A stretch of 64,000 bases of DNA, from positions 2,948,501 through 3,012,500 of the forward strand of contig NZ_CP136521.1 in the NCBI RefSeq assembly GCF_032814565.1. Direction: 5' to 3'. The first letter of the stretch is position 1, and the number at the start of each line of letters is the position of its first letter. The notes beneath the pieces were generated by a model. That model worked only from the letters and a program-made list of their open reading frames with translations, made no database searches and was not told where the DNA came from. Made by a program: the position numbers and the translations under genes. Below, piece by piece: positions 17,451 through 27,666 of the stretch. The DNA is from Hwangdonia lutea. Its GTDB lineage: Bacteria > Bacteroidota > Bacteroidia > Flavobacteriales > Flavobacteriaceae.

Positions 17451-18470
17451 ATGGAAATAAATAAAGTTACCATACATGATATTGCTAGGGCACTAAATAT
17501 AGATAGCTCTACTGTTTCAAGAGCTTTGAACAATAGCTCTAGAGTTACTGAAAAAACTAAAATTAAGATTCTTGAGAAGGCGGAAGAACTCGGGTATCAG
17601 CGTAATGCATTAGCATCGAACTTGCGTAAAAGGGTAACTAATACCATAGGTGTTGTCGTGCCCAGGATTTCGCGTCACTTTTTTGCTTCTGTCATACAGG
17701 GTGTCGAGGAAACGGCTTATTTGGCAGGGTATAACGTTTTAATCTGTCAATCTCTGGAACAATTGGAACGAGAAACGAAAATCACCGAAACCTTGGTGGC
17801 TAATAGGGTAGATGGCGTGCTAATATCCATATCTATGGAAACAACCAATTACAATCATATGTTCCGTTTAAAAAACAGTGGTATTCCTTTGGTTTTTTTT
17901 GATAGACATTGTAATATTCCGGAAACTAATAATGTGCTCATTGATGATTTCAAAGGAGGGTTTGATGCGACACAACATTTAATACTTAAAGGATGTAAAC
18001 ATATCGTTCATTTTTCAGGACCGCAAACCTTGGAAATCTATAAAAATAGATATGAAGGTTATAAGGCAGCATTAAAAGCGAGTAATTTGCCTTATAAAGA
18101 AGAGTATGTTGTCAGTTCAAGATTGATGGAGCTTGATGGAACTAACAATGCAAAAAAACTTTTAAAACAAAAGTTGGTTTTTGACGGGATCTTTTCTGCA
18201 AATGATGTTGCTGCTATTGGAGCCATGAAATATTTAAAAGAAAATGGCGTAAATATACCAAAGGATGTCGCTATGGTAGGGTTTAGCAACGAACCAACAT
18301 CAACTGTGATTAATCCAACATTAACAACTATCGATCAACCAGGATTGGAAATGGGTAAAGTTGCCACAAAATTATTGTTGAAACATATAAAAAATCAAAA
18401 AAAACAAATCTCGCCGCAAACCATTATAATGGACTCTAAATTAATAGAACGCCAATCATCAAAAAAATGA
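17451..18470 (+). CDS. LacI-family regulator of the uronate/GAG locus
   Basis: The protein has 339 residues from MEINKVTIHDIARALN. The helix-turn-helix reads IARALNIDSSTVSRALNNSS, followed by the hinge region NALASNLRKR and a sugar-binding effector domain (IGVVVPRISRHFFASVIQGVEETA to TTIDQPGLEMGKVATKLLLKH). A possible ATG at 17433 lies only a few bases after the predicted transcription start and is less likely. The regulator is divergent from kduI and its probable operator covers both promoters, implying autoregulation and control of uronate catabolism. Its last codons overlap the start of the hybrid sensor gene by 4 nt (ATGA), so the two regulators are translationally coupled. Confidence 0.92.
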   Translation: MEINKVTIHDIARALNIDSSTVSRALNNSSRVTEKTKIKILEKAEELGYQRNALASNLRKRVTNTIGVVVPRISRHFFASVIQGVEETAYLAGYNVLICQSLEQLERETKITETLVANRVDGVLISISMETTNYNHMFRLKNSGIPLVFFDRHCNIPETNNVLIDDFKGGFDATQHLILKGCKHIVHFSGPQTLEIYKNRYEGYKAALKASNLPYKEEYVVSSRLMELDGTNNAKKLLKQKLVFDGIFSANDVAAIGAMKYLKENGVNIPKDVAMVGFSNEPTSTVINPTLTTIDQPGLEMGKVATKLLLKHIKNQKKQISPQTIIMDSKLIERQSSKK

Positions 18471-21400
18471 ATTTTAAAAGATATATAGCATTACTTATAT
18501 ATAGTCTGTGTTTGTGTTCCGTTTTTAGTCAGGAACAGGAGCGCGATTATAAAGCATTAAAATTTCGAAATTTCTCATTGCAGGAAGGGTTGTCCCAAAG
18601 CTCTGTGCTAAGTATTATACAGGATAAAAAAGGCTTTTTATGGTTCGGGACTCGAGATGGATTAAACATATTTGATGGCAATGAGTTTAAAGTGTTTAGA
18701 CACCATTCTCAAGATTTTGGGAGTTTAAGCAATAGTTTTGTTAAAGTATTGCATGAAGATGCTGGAGGAAACTTGTGGGTTGGTACCCTTGATGGTTTGA
18801 ACAAGTACAATAAAGAAACGAATACGTTTCAGCGCTATACGATTAAAACGGAAGAAAAAAGATTCGATAATTTTGAAATCTGGAGCATAGCCGAAGATAA
18901 AGATGGCTTTTTGTGGATAGGAACCAATTTAGGTTTGAAAAAGTTCGATACTAAAAAAGGCTGTTTTGTTAAATTAAGTGGTACGCATTCAGATGCGGTC
19001 TTATTTAGCACACCCGTTAGAGCCTTATTGGTATCAAGCGACCAAGAATTATGGGTAAAAACGACCGAACATATTGGGGTTTATAATTTAAAAACAAGGG
19101 GTGTAAAGTATTATGAATACCCGAAAGGTACAGCAATAGAACTCAATAAAAATAACGTTTCGGTGTTTTATCAAGATAAAGATAAAAACATTTGGCTAGG
19201 CTTCAAAGAAGGCTTATCCGTTTTAAATAAAACGACCGATTTATTTGAGTTCTTTAGCTTAACAGCTCAAAAAAAGCGAGCGGTTACCGACCATGTAAGG
19301 AGTTTATGTGAAGATTATCTAGGAAATATTTGGATAGGCACCTATAATGGACTTTATATTTTAGATGCTAGTAAAAAAACAATATCACATGTCGTGCATG
19401 ATGAGAAAAACCCAAATAGCCTAAGTCAAAACTCAATTTATAAAGTATATCAAGATATTAAAGGTGATATTTGGATAGGTACATATGCCGGAGGTATTAG
19501 TTACTATGATAGGAGTTTCGATGTGTTTCAGCATTTTTCATCGGGTGCCGATCAAACTAAACTTAATTACAAAGTTGTAAGTGCATTTATTGAAGATGAA
19601 AATAACAACTTATGGATAGGTACCGAAGGTGGAGGTATTAATGTGTATAGCAAAAAAACAGGAGTGTTTACTTACTACAAAAACAACCCCAAGAACGCTA
19701 ATAGTTTAAGCGCCAATAACGTTAAAGCGATGATTCAAGATCGTGCGGGTAATTTCTGGATAGGCACCCATGATGAAGGTCTTAATTTTTTAAACCCAAA
19801 TAAATCGCCATTTCAGTTTAAACATTTTAAAAATGAGCCACATAACGAAGGTAGTTTAAGTAGCAATAGAATCATTGCTTTATATGAAGATGAACAAAAT
19901 CATATATGGATTGGGACCTCGGGTGGAGGATTGAATGTATTAAACCCTGAGGCCAATACAGTAATTCGTATAAAAGACACCTTAGGTTTAATGGGGAAGT
20001 TAATTTATAAAATAACGAAGTCTTCTAATAAAAATGAGCTTTTAATAGGTGGTAGCAATGGGCTTGCTGCTATTAATATAAACTCCAAAAAAATATCTAA
20101 AGTTAATTATTTAGGACCTGACAATTCCCAAATTTCTGACGCCGTAATCTCCATTTATAACGATACCCATAACAACCTCTGGGTCGGTACCGAAGGAGAT
20201 GGACTCTATAGGTACAATAAAGACACCAAAGAAACATTAAAGTTTGATACTACAAAAGGATTACCAAATGATGTTATATACGGTATAGTGGCAGACGATG
20301 CGAATCATATTTGGCTAAGTACAAATTATGGGTTGAGTAGAATTCATTTAAAAACCTACCGGATTAAAAACTTTAATGCCTCAGATGGGTTGCAGAGTAA
20401 CGAGTTCAACTATGGGGCCTATTTAAAAAATAAAAAAGGCGAACTGCTTTTTGGTGGCGCGAATGGCTTTAACATTTTTGATCCCGAGGCTATAACCGAA
20501 AACACCTTTGTGCCTCCGGTAACAATTACAGAATTTAAAGTTAATAATAAACCGTATTTAAATATTTCTGATTCCATTCAGCACATTACCCTAAAGCATA
20601 ATCAAAATGTTTTTAATTTTGATTTTGTTGCATTAAGCTTTTCACAACCAGATAAAAACCAATATGCTTATAAATTAGAGGGTTTTGACACCGAATGGAA
20701 CTATATAGGCAATAAAAAGTCGGCGACCTATACCAATTTGGATAGCGGAGATTATGTATTCAAAGTAAAAGCCTCTAACAACGATGGGTTATGGAATGAA
20801 AAGGGTGCAGCTATGTCATTAACCATATTACCGGCACCTTGGTTAACTTGGTGGGCCTATTTATTCTATGCTGTGTTATTAACGACCATAATTTTGATGG
20901 TTAGAAAATATAGTTTAATTAGGATTAGAGAACGTAATGAATTGAAACAAGAACGTCTTGAAAAAGAGAGGATTGAAGAAGTTAATAAGCTTAAATTAGA
21001 ATTGTTCACTAATATATCTCATGATTTTAGAACACCGCTAACCCTCATTTTGGGCCCCTTAGAGCGACTTTTGAAAAGAGATGATTTAGATACATTTGTT
21101 AGAGGTCAGCATGAAATAATGTACAGAAATGCCAGTACCCTAATGGAGTTAATCAATCAGCTTCTGGATTTTAGAAAAAATGAATCAGGAAAGCTTTTGC
21201 TTAGGGCGTCAAAAAACAATATTGTACCGTTTGTAAATGAAATTAAATTGGCATTTAACGAGTTGGCAAGAGCTAAAGATATAGATTTCACACTCACATC
21301 AAGAGAGCAAGACATTGAAGTGTGGTTTGACCAAACTAAACTCAAGAAAATTATTTTTAATTTATTATCCAATGCCTTTAAGTTTACCCCAAATGGAGGT

Positions 21401-22582
21401 AGGATTACCATTGAAATTAGTATCTCAGAAAAAACTAAAAACTTAAAAACCAAAAGATGGGTAAAACTTAAAGTTACGGATAATGGCAGGGGTATTTCTA
21501 AAGCGAACAAGAAATTTATCTTTGATAGGTTTTATCAACTGGGAGAACGATCGGGCACAGGCATAGGTTTGTCTTTAACAAAAAACCTTGTTGAATTGCA
21601 TAAAGGCAGCATAAAAGTAAAAAGTAGCGAAAATAAGGGCACTGCTTTTAGTGTAAAACTTCCTTTAGGTCATGCTCATTTAAATAAAGTTCAAATGGTA
21701 GAAACAAAAGTTTTAAGTGAAGAAAACAAAACTTTTAATATAGAAAAAGCAGCCTATGTGGATAAGAGTATAGTAGAACAACAAGAGCAAAAGCCCATTG
21801 AAACCATGCCTTTGGATAAATCGCTTTCCACTATTCTAATTGTAGAAGATAATGTTGAGGTTCGCACATTTATTAAATCTATTTTCTTAAAAAGTTATAA
21901 TGTTTTAGATGCAGAAAATGGTGTGAAAGCTATAGAAATAGCGAAATCTTATGATATAGATTTAATAATAAGCGATGTTATGATGCCTGTTATGAATGGT
22001 ATGGAATTGTGTGACAAAATTAAATCCAATATAAAAACAAGTCACATTCCAGTTATATTGCTTACTGCAAAAACCTCTCAAGAAAACCAGAAGTCGGGGT
22101 TTCAATTAGGTGCAGATGCTTATATAACAAAGCCATTCGATGCCCATATTTTAGAGGTTAGAGTGGTCAACTTATTAAAATCAAGAAAAAATTTAATAAA
22201 TAAGTTTAAAAAAGATATCATCTTGCAACCTAAAGAACTTACGGTGACTTCTGCAGATGAAAAGTTTTTGAAAAAGGCTATACGCATAGTTGAATCCAAT
22301 ATATCGAATCCTGAGTTTTCTATAGCTAGTTTTATCGATGAGATGGGGACGAGCCGTTCTGTTTTGTATAGAAAACTCAAAGCATTAACAGATCAATCCA
22401 TTTCAGAGTTCATTAAAACCATAAAGCTAAAACGAGCAGGGCAATTGATAAGCAAATCCGATATGAATATTTCTGAAATCGCCTATGATTTAGGTTTTAA
22501 CGATTTAAAACACTTTAGAAAATCGTTTAAAAAACAGTTCAATGTATTGCCTTCTCAATATCGGGAGAGTCATTCAGATTAA
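18467..22582 (+). CDS. Hybrid two-component system regulator (HTCS)
   Basis: This 1371-residue single-protein sensor has, in order: an N-terminal signal segment, about fourteen two-component propeller repeats (IWIGT-type strands) forming the periplasmic sensor, a Y_Y_Y domain (YAYKLEGFDTEWNYIGN, about residues 740-800), and a membrane segment (WWAYLFYAVLLTTIILMV). The cytoplasmic part has a histidine kinase with NISHDFRTPLT and predicted phospho-His852, an HATPase (NAFKFTPNGG, DNGRGISKANK, GTGIGLSLTKNL), a receiver with predicted phospho-Asp1170 (DLIISDVMMPVMNG), and an AraC-type DNA-binding domain (SISEFIKTIKLKRAGQLI). HTCS proteins bind oligosaccharides released from their cognate glycan and switch on the PUL. 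It immediately precedes the SusCD genes and probably senses GAG disaccharides. Confidence 0.95.
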   Translation: MNFKRYIALLIYSLCLCSVFSQEQERDYKALKFRNFSLQEGLSQSSVLSIIQDKKGFLWFGTRDGLNIFDGNEFKVFRHHSQDFGSLSNSFVKVLHEDAGGNLWVGTLDGLNKYNKETNTFQRYTIKTEEKRFDNFEIWSIAEDKDGFLWIGTNLGLKKFDTKKGCFVKLSGTHSDAVLFSTPVRALLVSSDQELWVKTTEHIGVYNLKTRGVKYYEYPKGTAIELNKNNVSVFYQDKDKNIWLGFKEGLSVLNKTTDLFEFFSLTAQKKRAVTDHVRSLCEDYLGNIWIGTYNGLYILDASKKTISHVVHDEKNPNSLSQNSIYKVYQDIKGDIWIGTYAGGISYYDRSFDVFQHFSSGADQTKLNYKVVSAFIEDENNNLWIGTEGGGINVYSKKTGVFTYYKNNPKNANSLSANNVKAMIQDRAGNFWIGTHDEGLNFLNPNKSPFQFKHFKNEPHNEGSLSSNRIIALYEDEQNHIWIGTSGGGLNVLNPEANTVIRIKDTLGLMGKLIYKITKSSNKNELLIGGSNGLAAININSKKISKVNYLGPDNSQISDAVISIYNDTHNNLWVGTEGDGLYRYNKDTKETLKFDTTKGLPNDVIYGIVADDANHIWLSTNYGLSRIHLKTYRIKNFNASDGLQSNEFNYGAYLKNKKGELLFGGANGFNIFDPEAITENTFVPPVTITEFKVNNKPYLNISDSIQHITLKHNQNVFNFDFVALSFSQPDKNQYAYKLEGFDTEWNYIGNKKSATYTNLDSGDYVFKVKASNNDGLWNEKGAAMSLTILPAPWLTWWAYLFYAVLLTTIILMVRKYSLIRIRERNELKQERLEKERIEEVNKLKLELFTNISHDFRTPLTLILGPLERLLKRDDLDTFVRGQHEIMYRNASTLMELINQLLDFRKNESGKLLLRASKNNIVPFVNEIKLAFNELARAKDIDFTLTSREQDIEVWFDQTKLKKIIFNLLSNAFKFTPNGGRITIEISISEKTKNLKTKRWVKLKVTDNGRGISKANKKFIFDRFYQLGERSGTGIGLSLTKNLVELHKGSIKVKSSENKGTAFSVKLPLGHAHLNKVQMVETKVLSEENKTFNIEKAAYVDKSIVEQQEQKPIETMPLDKSLSTILIVEDNVEVRTFIKSIFLKSYNVLDAENGVKAIEIAKSYDIDLIISDVMMPVMNGMELCDKIKSNIKTSHIPVILLTAKTSQENQKSGFQLGADAYITKPFDAHILEVRVVNLLKSRKNLINKFKKDIILQPKELTVTSADEKFLKKAIRIVESNISNPEFSIASFIDEMGTSRSVLYRKLKALTDQSISEFIKTIKLKRAGQLISKSDMNISEIAYDLGFNDLKHFRKSFKKQFNVLPSQYRESHSD

Positions 22583-22779
22583 TTTATGATTTTATTTTGG
22601 ATTTTTATACCAATCCTTTACTTCTGTTGCTAAATACTAGAAAAAACGGTGGTTTTTATACAAAATTGAACTGCTACCCGCTTCTAAAAGAGCATTGTTT
22701 CCCCCTTGAAAAATAGAATTAGAATTTAAATTTACTTCTGAAAAACTAAACCATATAATCACAATTAAAAAACAAATTA
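22583..22779. promoter_or_regulatory. Intergenic region upstream of the island susC with paired C-run motif
   Basis: These 197 bp contain CCC at 22677-22679 and CCCCC at 22701-22705, 74 bp upstream of the SusC start, resembling the paired C-runs before other island units. No clear TAnnTTTG box was seen. This is the expected place for HTCS binding. Confidence 0.35.
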
Positions 22780-25700
22780 ATGAAAAATCATCTCAAGCTA
22801 TTTTTAACAAATCCAAAAAGAAGTAGGATGCTGCTTCTTATGATTTTGTGTGGAGTGTTGTGTAGCTTCTCTACTTATGCTCAGGTAAAAACGATTACGG
22901 GGGTTGTTACAGACGAAATCGGTTTGCCGCTTCCTGGGGTAAACGTACTGGAAACAGGAACATTAAATGGTGTAACTACCGACTTTGATGGGAAATATTC
23001 CATTCAAATAAATTCAGGAAGTTCAATTACATTTAGCTATGTAGGTTATAAAACCCAGGTAGTTAGCATTACAGACCAAAACAAAATAGATTTATCGTTA
23101 AAACCAGATTTACAACAATTGGATGATATTGTTGTTATTGGTTACGGTTCGGTGCAGAAAAAAGATCTCACAGGTTCTGTAGCCACGGTAAAAATGGATA
23201 AGCTAACCGAAGCTCCTGTCGCCAATTTTGATGAAGCTTTGGCAGGACGCGTTGCGGGTGTTCAAGTAAGTGCTGGCGGTGGCGAACCTGGAGCGGGCAT
23301 GGATATTGTAATTAGGGGTGGTAACACGGTAAATGGCGATAATTCTCCGCTTTATGTTATGGATGGGTTTATTATAGAAAACTTCAATCCTGGTTTGGTA
23401 GACCCTTCAGATATTGAAACCATGACGGTTTTAAAGGATGCCTCGGCAACAGCCATATATGGTGTTCGTGGAGCCAATGGGGTTATTATTATTACAACAA
23501 AGCGTGCTAAAGCTGGTAAAACAAAAATTAGCTATGAAACACGTTTGGATATAAAAAATGTTTCAAAAACCTTAGATGTTTTAGAACCTTATGAATTTTT
23601 GAGGCTTTCTTCTGAAATTAACGAATCAAGTACATCAACGCGATTCTTTTCCGTTTTCGATGAAGATCTTGGACAAAGTGTGCAGGTTGGGGATATTGAA
23701 GATTATAGGAATGAGAAAGGTAGGAATTGGCAAGATGAAGCTTTTAGAACAGCTTATTCTAAAACCCACAAACTTAATATATCTAGTGGGGGTGAAAAAA
23801 CGAGAATAAACGCCTCTATTAATGCTGTAGAGGATCAAGGCTCCTTATTAAAATCTGAATACAGCAGGTTAAATGGACGAATGACGGTAAACCATAAAGT
23901 TAATGATAAATTGGATGTAACGGCAGATGTGCTGTACACGAATTACGTACAAGAGGGGCTTGATACCAAAGGAAATTCATCGTACTCATTTTTAAGGAGT
24001 TTGATAACTTATAACAACGTGGCAAACAAATTTATAGATTATCCAGAAGGTGTCGATCCATTATCCCAGGTAAATGATGATTATGACGGGTTTAATGTGG
24101 TTGTTTGGCATCCAATCGTATCTTTAAATAACGAATATAGAAAACGTGAAAATGACCAGTTTATAGGTAATTTAAGACTTAAATATAAAATCTCTCCAGT
24201 GCTTAGATTTGAAACTCGAGCAAGTTTTAGTCGACAATTTAGGAACACGGGCATTTTCAATAACAGTAAAACGGTTTATGGCCGACTATTAAGTAAAATT
24301 GATGGTATAAATGGCTCTTTAGATGAACAAAAATGGAAAAATTTCTCTTCGGTAAATACCTTAAATTTTAAGAAGAAATTTAATAATCATTCTTTAGACG
24401 GACTAGTTGGGGTAACTCTAAATATTAGAAAAACCTCTAGAACACGTTTCAGATCTATCGATATTCCGCAATATCTTGAAAACTTAGGAATCAATGCGTT
24501 AGATGGCGGAACTTTAGATAGTTCTGACGATATTAGCGGTAACGCAGAGTCTAGAATTTTTTCAGTATTAGGAAGGATAAACTATGGTTATAAAGGAAAG
24601 TATTTATTTACGGCTTCAATAAGGCGTGATGGGTCTTCAAACTTCCCAAAGCAAAATAGAATAGGGTATTTCCCCTCAGCAGCCTTATCGTGGAACGCCG
24701 ATAAAGAAAGCTTTATTGAAAATTTAAACATTTTCTCGCAATTAAAGTTTAAAGTGGGCTATGGTAAAACAGGTAATGATAGAATTCCTGGTACTGCAAG
24801 ATTTGAGTTTTTAACCGATAGTAATGCGTCGTACTTTTTTGGCGGGCAAACCGTTCAAGGACAACGTCCTACTAGTTTTGGTGCTAATCCAAATTTATTT
24901 TGGGAAACCACAGAGCAATATAATGCTGGTTTAGATATGGGCTTCTTTGATGATAGGCTATCCTTATTGGTTGAGGTTTATCAAAAAGACACTAACGACC
25001 TCCTAATTAATGCCGATACGGCTTTATCTCAAGGCTTTGAATCTGTGTGGACCAACACAGGGCAGGTAAGAAATAGAGGTTTGGAGTTTAGCTTAAATAC
25101 GGTTAATGTGTCAACAAAGAACTTTAAATGGACTTCAGATTTCAATATTTCTTTCAATCAAAACACCATTGTGTCATTACCTAAAGGAAAACCAATTTTT
25201 GGCCAACCCAATTATTACAGATTGTTGAGCACTAATCAATTTCTTGTAGAAGAAGGACAGCCTTTGGGTAATATGTTTGGTTACATTTCTGATGGGGTAT
25301 ATCAAATCGAAGATTTTGAAAACTACGATGCTGATGCCTCTACGCACACATTGCTTCCTGGACAAGCAAGTTACAGAAGCCACCAACCTGGTGATGAAAA
25401 ATACAAAGATTTAAATGGCGATGGACAAATTACAGGAGCTGATAAAACCATCATAGGTAACGCTTTACCTAAACATTTTGGTGGGTTCGGTAACACTTTT
25501 ACCTATAAAAATTTCCAATTAAGTGCGTTTTTACAATGGTCTTATGGAAACGATATATTAAATGCCAACCGACTTGTGTTGGAAGGTATGGACCGTCCTA
25601 ATCAAAATCAATTGGCTACAACACTTAACAGATGGACGCCGGAAAACCAAAATACCACTTTACATAGAGCTGGAGGCCAAGGTTTTCAGGATATTTCATC

Positions 25701-25959
25701 ACGCATCGTTGAGGATGGGTCGTACCTTAGGTTAAAAACGGTTAATTTTTCTTATAATTTTTCAAAAGATGTGTTAGAGAAATTAAAATTGAATAGTTTA
25801 GAATTGTACCTATCGGGGCAAAACCTAATTACATGGACAGACTATTCTGGTTTTGATCCCGAGGTTTCGGTAGCGAATTCTTTAATAACGCCTGGTATTG
25901 ACTATTCGGCATACCCAAAACACAGAACATTTAGTTTAGGTTTAAATGTTTCATTCTAA
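22780..25959 (+). CDS. susC: SusC-like TonB-dependent receptor (GAG locus)
   Basis: The protein has 1059 residues. A long N-terminal signal region (MLLLMILCGVLCSFSTYAQ) is followed by a carboxypeptidase-regulatory-like domain (TGVVTDEIGLPLPGVNVLET), the plug domain with SVQKKDLTGSVATV, RGGNTVNGDNSPLYVMDG and VLKDASATAIYGVRGANGVIIIT, then a barrel ending YPKHRTFSLGLNVSF. It imports oligosaccharides in a pedal-bin complex with the SusD encoded 13 nt downstream. Position between the HTCS and the glycan-binding, lyase and sulfatase genes suggests chondroitin- or dermatan-type oligosaccharides as cargo; that assignment rests on context. Confidence 0.94.
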   Translation: MKNHLKLFLTNPKRSRMLLLMILCGVLCSFSTYAQVKTITGVVTDEIGLPLPGVNVLETGTLNGVTTDFDGKYSIQINSGSSITFSYVGYKTQVVSITDQNKIDLSLKPDLQQLDDIVVIGYGSVQKKDLTGSVATVKMDKLTEAPVANFDEALAGRVAGVQVSAGGGEPGAGMDIVIRGGNTVNGDNSPLYVMDGFIIENFNPGLVDPSDIETMTVLKDASATAIYGVRGANGVIIITTKRAKAGKTKISYETRLDIKNVSKTLDVLEPYEFLRLSSEINESSTSTRFFSVFDEDLGQSVQVGDIEDYRNEKGRNWQDEAFRTAYSKTHKLNISSGGEKTRINASINAVEDQGSLLKSEYSRLNGRMTVNHKVNDKLDVTADVLYTNYVQEGLDTKGNSSYSFLRSLITYNNVANKFIDYPEGVDPLSQVNDDYDGFNVVVWHPIVSLNNEYRKRENDQFIGNLRLKYKISPVLRFETRASFSRQFRNTGIFNNSKTVYGRLLSKIDGINGSLDEQKWKNFSSVNTLNFKKKFNNHSLDGLVGVTLNIRKTSRTRFRSIDIPQYLENLGINALDGGTLDSSDDISGNAESRIFSVLGRINYGYKGKYLFTASIRRDGSSNFPKQNRIGYFPSAALSWNADKESFIENLNIFSQLKFKVGYGKTGNDRIPGTARFEFLTDSNASYFFGGQTVQGQRPTSFGANPNLFWETTEQYNAGLDMGFFDDRLSLLVEVYQKDTNDLLINADTALSQGFESVWTNTGQVRNRGLEFSLNTVNVSTKNFKWTSDFNISFNQNTIVSLPKGKPIFGQPNYYRLLSTNQFLVEEGQPLGNMFGYISDGVYQIEDFENYDADASTHTLLPGQASYRSHQPGDEKYKDLNGDGQITGADKTIIGNALPKHFGGFGNTFTYKNFQLSAFLQWSYGNDILNANRLVLEGMDRPNQNQLATTLNRWTPENQNTTLHRAGGQGFQDISSRIVEDGSYLRLKTVNFSYNFSKDVLEKLKLNSLELYLSGQNLITWTDYSGFDPEVSVANSLITPGIDYSAYPKHRTFSLGLNVSF

Positions 25960-25972
25960 AAAAAAATATATC

Positions 25973-27628
25973 ATGAAAATAAAATTTATAATAATTACAA
26001 TTCTAACGGCATTTCTATTTCAAGGCTGTGATGAGCAATTAGAAATCGCACAAGAGGATAATATTACTTCTGAAACTCTATACGGTACACCAGCTGGTGC
26101 TTTAGCGGGTTTGGCAGGAGCTTACAGTCGAGTGGTTGCGGTCTATAGAGAGGCGGTAATCAACGCTCAGTACCCAACGAATTGGACAGACGAAGGATTC
26201 TATAATAGAAAAGGAGCTCGAGATATCCGAAAAAATAATTTTACGGCTTCAGAGCCAATGTTAAAAGATATTTGGGGCACCTATTACGAAGGGATTTCTG
26301 CCGCGAATACGCTTATAGTTGGTCTTGAAAAATCGCCTTTAGAATTACAAGTGAAACAAGAATTCACTGCCGAAGCTCGTTTTTTAAGAGCATTTCTTTA
26401 TTTTGATGTGCAAAAGGCATTTGGGGGTACTCAAGGCGTACCAATGCCATTGAAAGAAACCAATAAACAATTGTTGCCACGAACCCCGGGTATTGATGTG
26501 TACAAACAAATTGTAGCAGACTTAGAGTTTGCAGAGCAGTATCTACCCACAGCCGCAGAGGCTACTCCTGGTAGAGCAAGCAAAAGTGCTGCAAGGGGAT
26601 TGTTGGCTAGAGCATACTTGTATATGGCCAGTGCGCCATTTAATGAAGCAGGGGCTTATGAGAAAGCGAGAGATTGGAGTAAAAAAGTTATCGATGATCC
26701 CTACCACGAATTAAACCCCGTTTATGCTGATATATTTAACGAATTGGCAAGAGGAAACTATGAAACTAAAGAAACCTTATTTCAAATAGGCTTTTCTTTT
26801 GCAGATTTAGACTCTAACCAATCTTCTAAACTAGGATCAGCTTTTGGAATAAAGTTCGACGACGAAGAGTGTAGCAGTGGCGACGGCCTTAAAGGCAAAG
26901 GATTTGGCTTAACTTATGCTACAGTTAGCTTGGTTTTAAAATATAGAGCAGACCCCAATGACGAAAGAGGCTTATGGAATACGCTGCCCTACTTTAATAA
27001 AAGAAATGATAATTGCCAGTTAGGGTTAATAAATAGCCAATTTATGATTCCGGCTTCAAAATACCGCAGATATTTGGAGCCTAATACAACCAATACCAGC
27101 TATGGATCACATCATTGGCCGGTATTGCGCCTATCCGAAATGTATTTAATATATGCCGAGGCGGTAAATAAAATTGCACCGGGTTCTAACGAAGCCTTAA
27201 ATGCAATTAATGAAATTAGAAACAGAGCTAATGCAACACCGATATCAACCATTTCTGATGGGGCTATTCAAGAAGAGCGCCTGTTGGAGTTATGCTTTGA
27301 AGGACATAGAAAATACGATTTAGTGAGATGGGGTTTATTGAAACAAAAAGTGGACGAAACTAAAACCACCATGGAAACTTTAGCAGCAGATCCTAATTTT
27401 AATAATGAAGACTGGACTACCTTTGGAACTTTTTCGTTAGGCCCTAACGATATTCCTGTGTTTGGTAGCGAACCCATAAATAATAGCCCAAGGCGAAATG
27501 TAATGAATGCCTCCTTCGATTTTTATGATGGGTATAATGATTTTGATCCTAGCAAGCATTACATCTTACCGATTCCAGAACAAGAATTGGGTGTAAATAC
27601 TAATTTAAAACAAACCACAGGTTGGTAA
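25973..27628 (+). CDS. susD: SusD-like surface lipoprotein (GAG locus)
   Basis: The protein has 551 residues from MKIKFIIITILT, the start that yields a lipobox at cysteine 19 (FLFQGCDEQ); an in-frame ATG at 25946 would overlap the SusC stop. SusD/RagB landmarks are FTAEARFLRAFLYFDVQKAFGG, LRLSEMYLIYAEAVNKI, and EERLLELCFEGHRKYDLVRWG. A two-cysteine insertion (CSSGDGLKGKG to NDNCQLGL) lies in the variable ligand-binding half. It partners with the preceding SusC and should bind sulfated uronate-containing glycans at the cell surface. Confidence 0.93.
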   Translation: MKIKFIIITILTAFLFQGCDEQLEIAQEDNITSETLYGTPAGALAGLAGAYSRVVAVYREAVINAQYPTNWTDEGFYNRKGARDIRKNNFTASEPMLKDIWGTYYEGISAANTLIVGLEKSPLELQVKQEFTAEARFLRAFLYFDVQKAFGGTQGVPMPLKETNKQLLPRTPGIDVYKQIVADLEFAEQYLPTAAEATPGRASKSAARGLLARAYLYMASAPFNEAGAYEKARDWSKKVIDDPYHELNPVYADIFNELARGNYETKETLFQIGFSFADLDSNQSSKLGSAFGIKFDDEECSSGDGLKGKGFGLTYATVSLVLKYRADPNDERGLWNTLPYFNKRNDNCQLGLINSQFMIPASKYRRYLEPNTTNTSYGSHHWPVLRLSEMYLIYAEAVNKIAPGSNEALNAINEIRNRANATPISTISDGAIQEERLLELCFEGHRKYDLVRWGLLKQKVDETKTTMETLAADPNFNNEDWTTFGTFSLGPNDIPVFGSEPINNSPRRNVMNASFDFYDGYNDFDPSKHYILPIPEQELGVNTNLKQTTGW

Positions 27629-27666
27629 ACAGTCAACAGATTTTATAATTAAAAGAAACAATTAAA

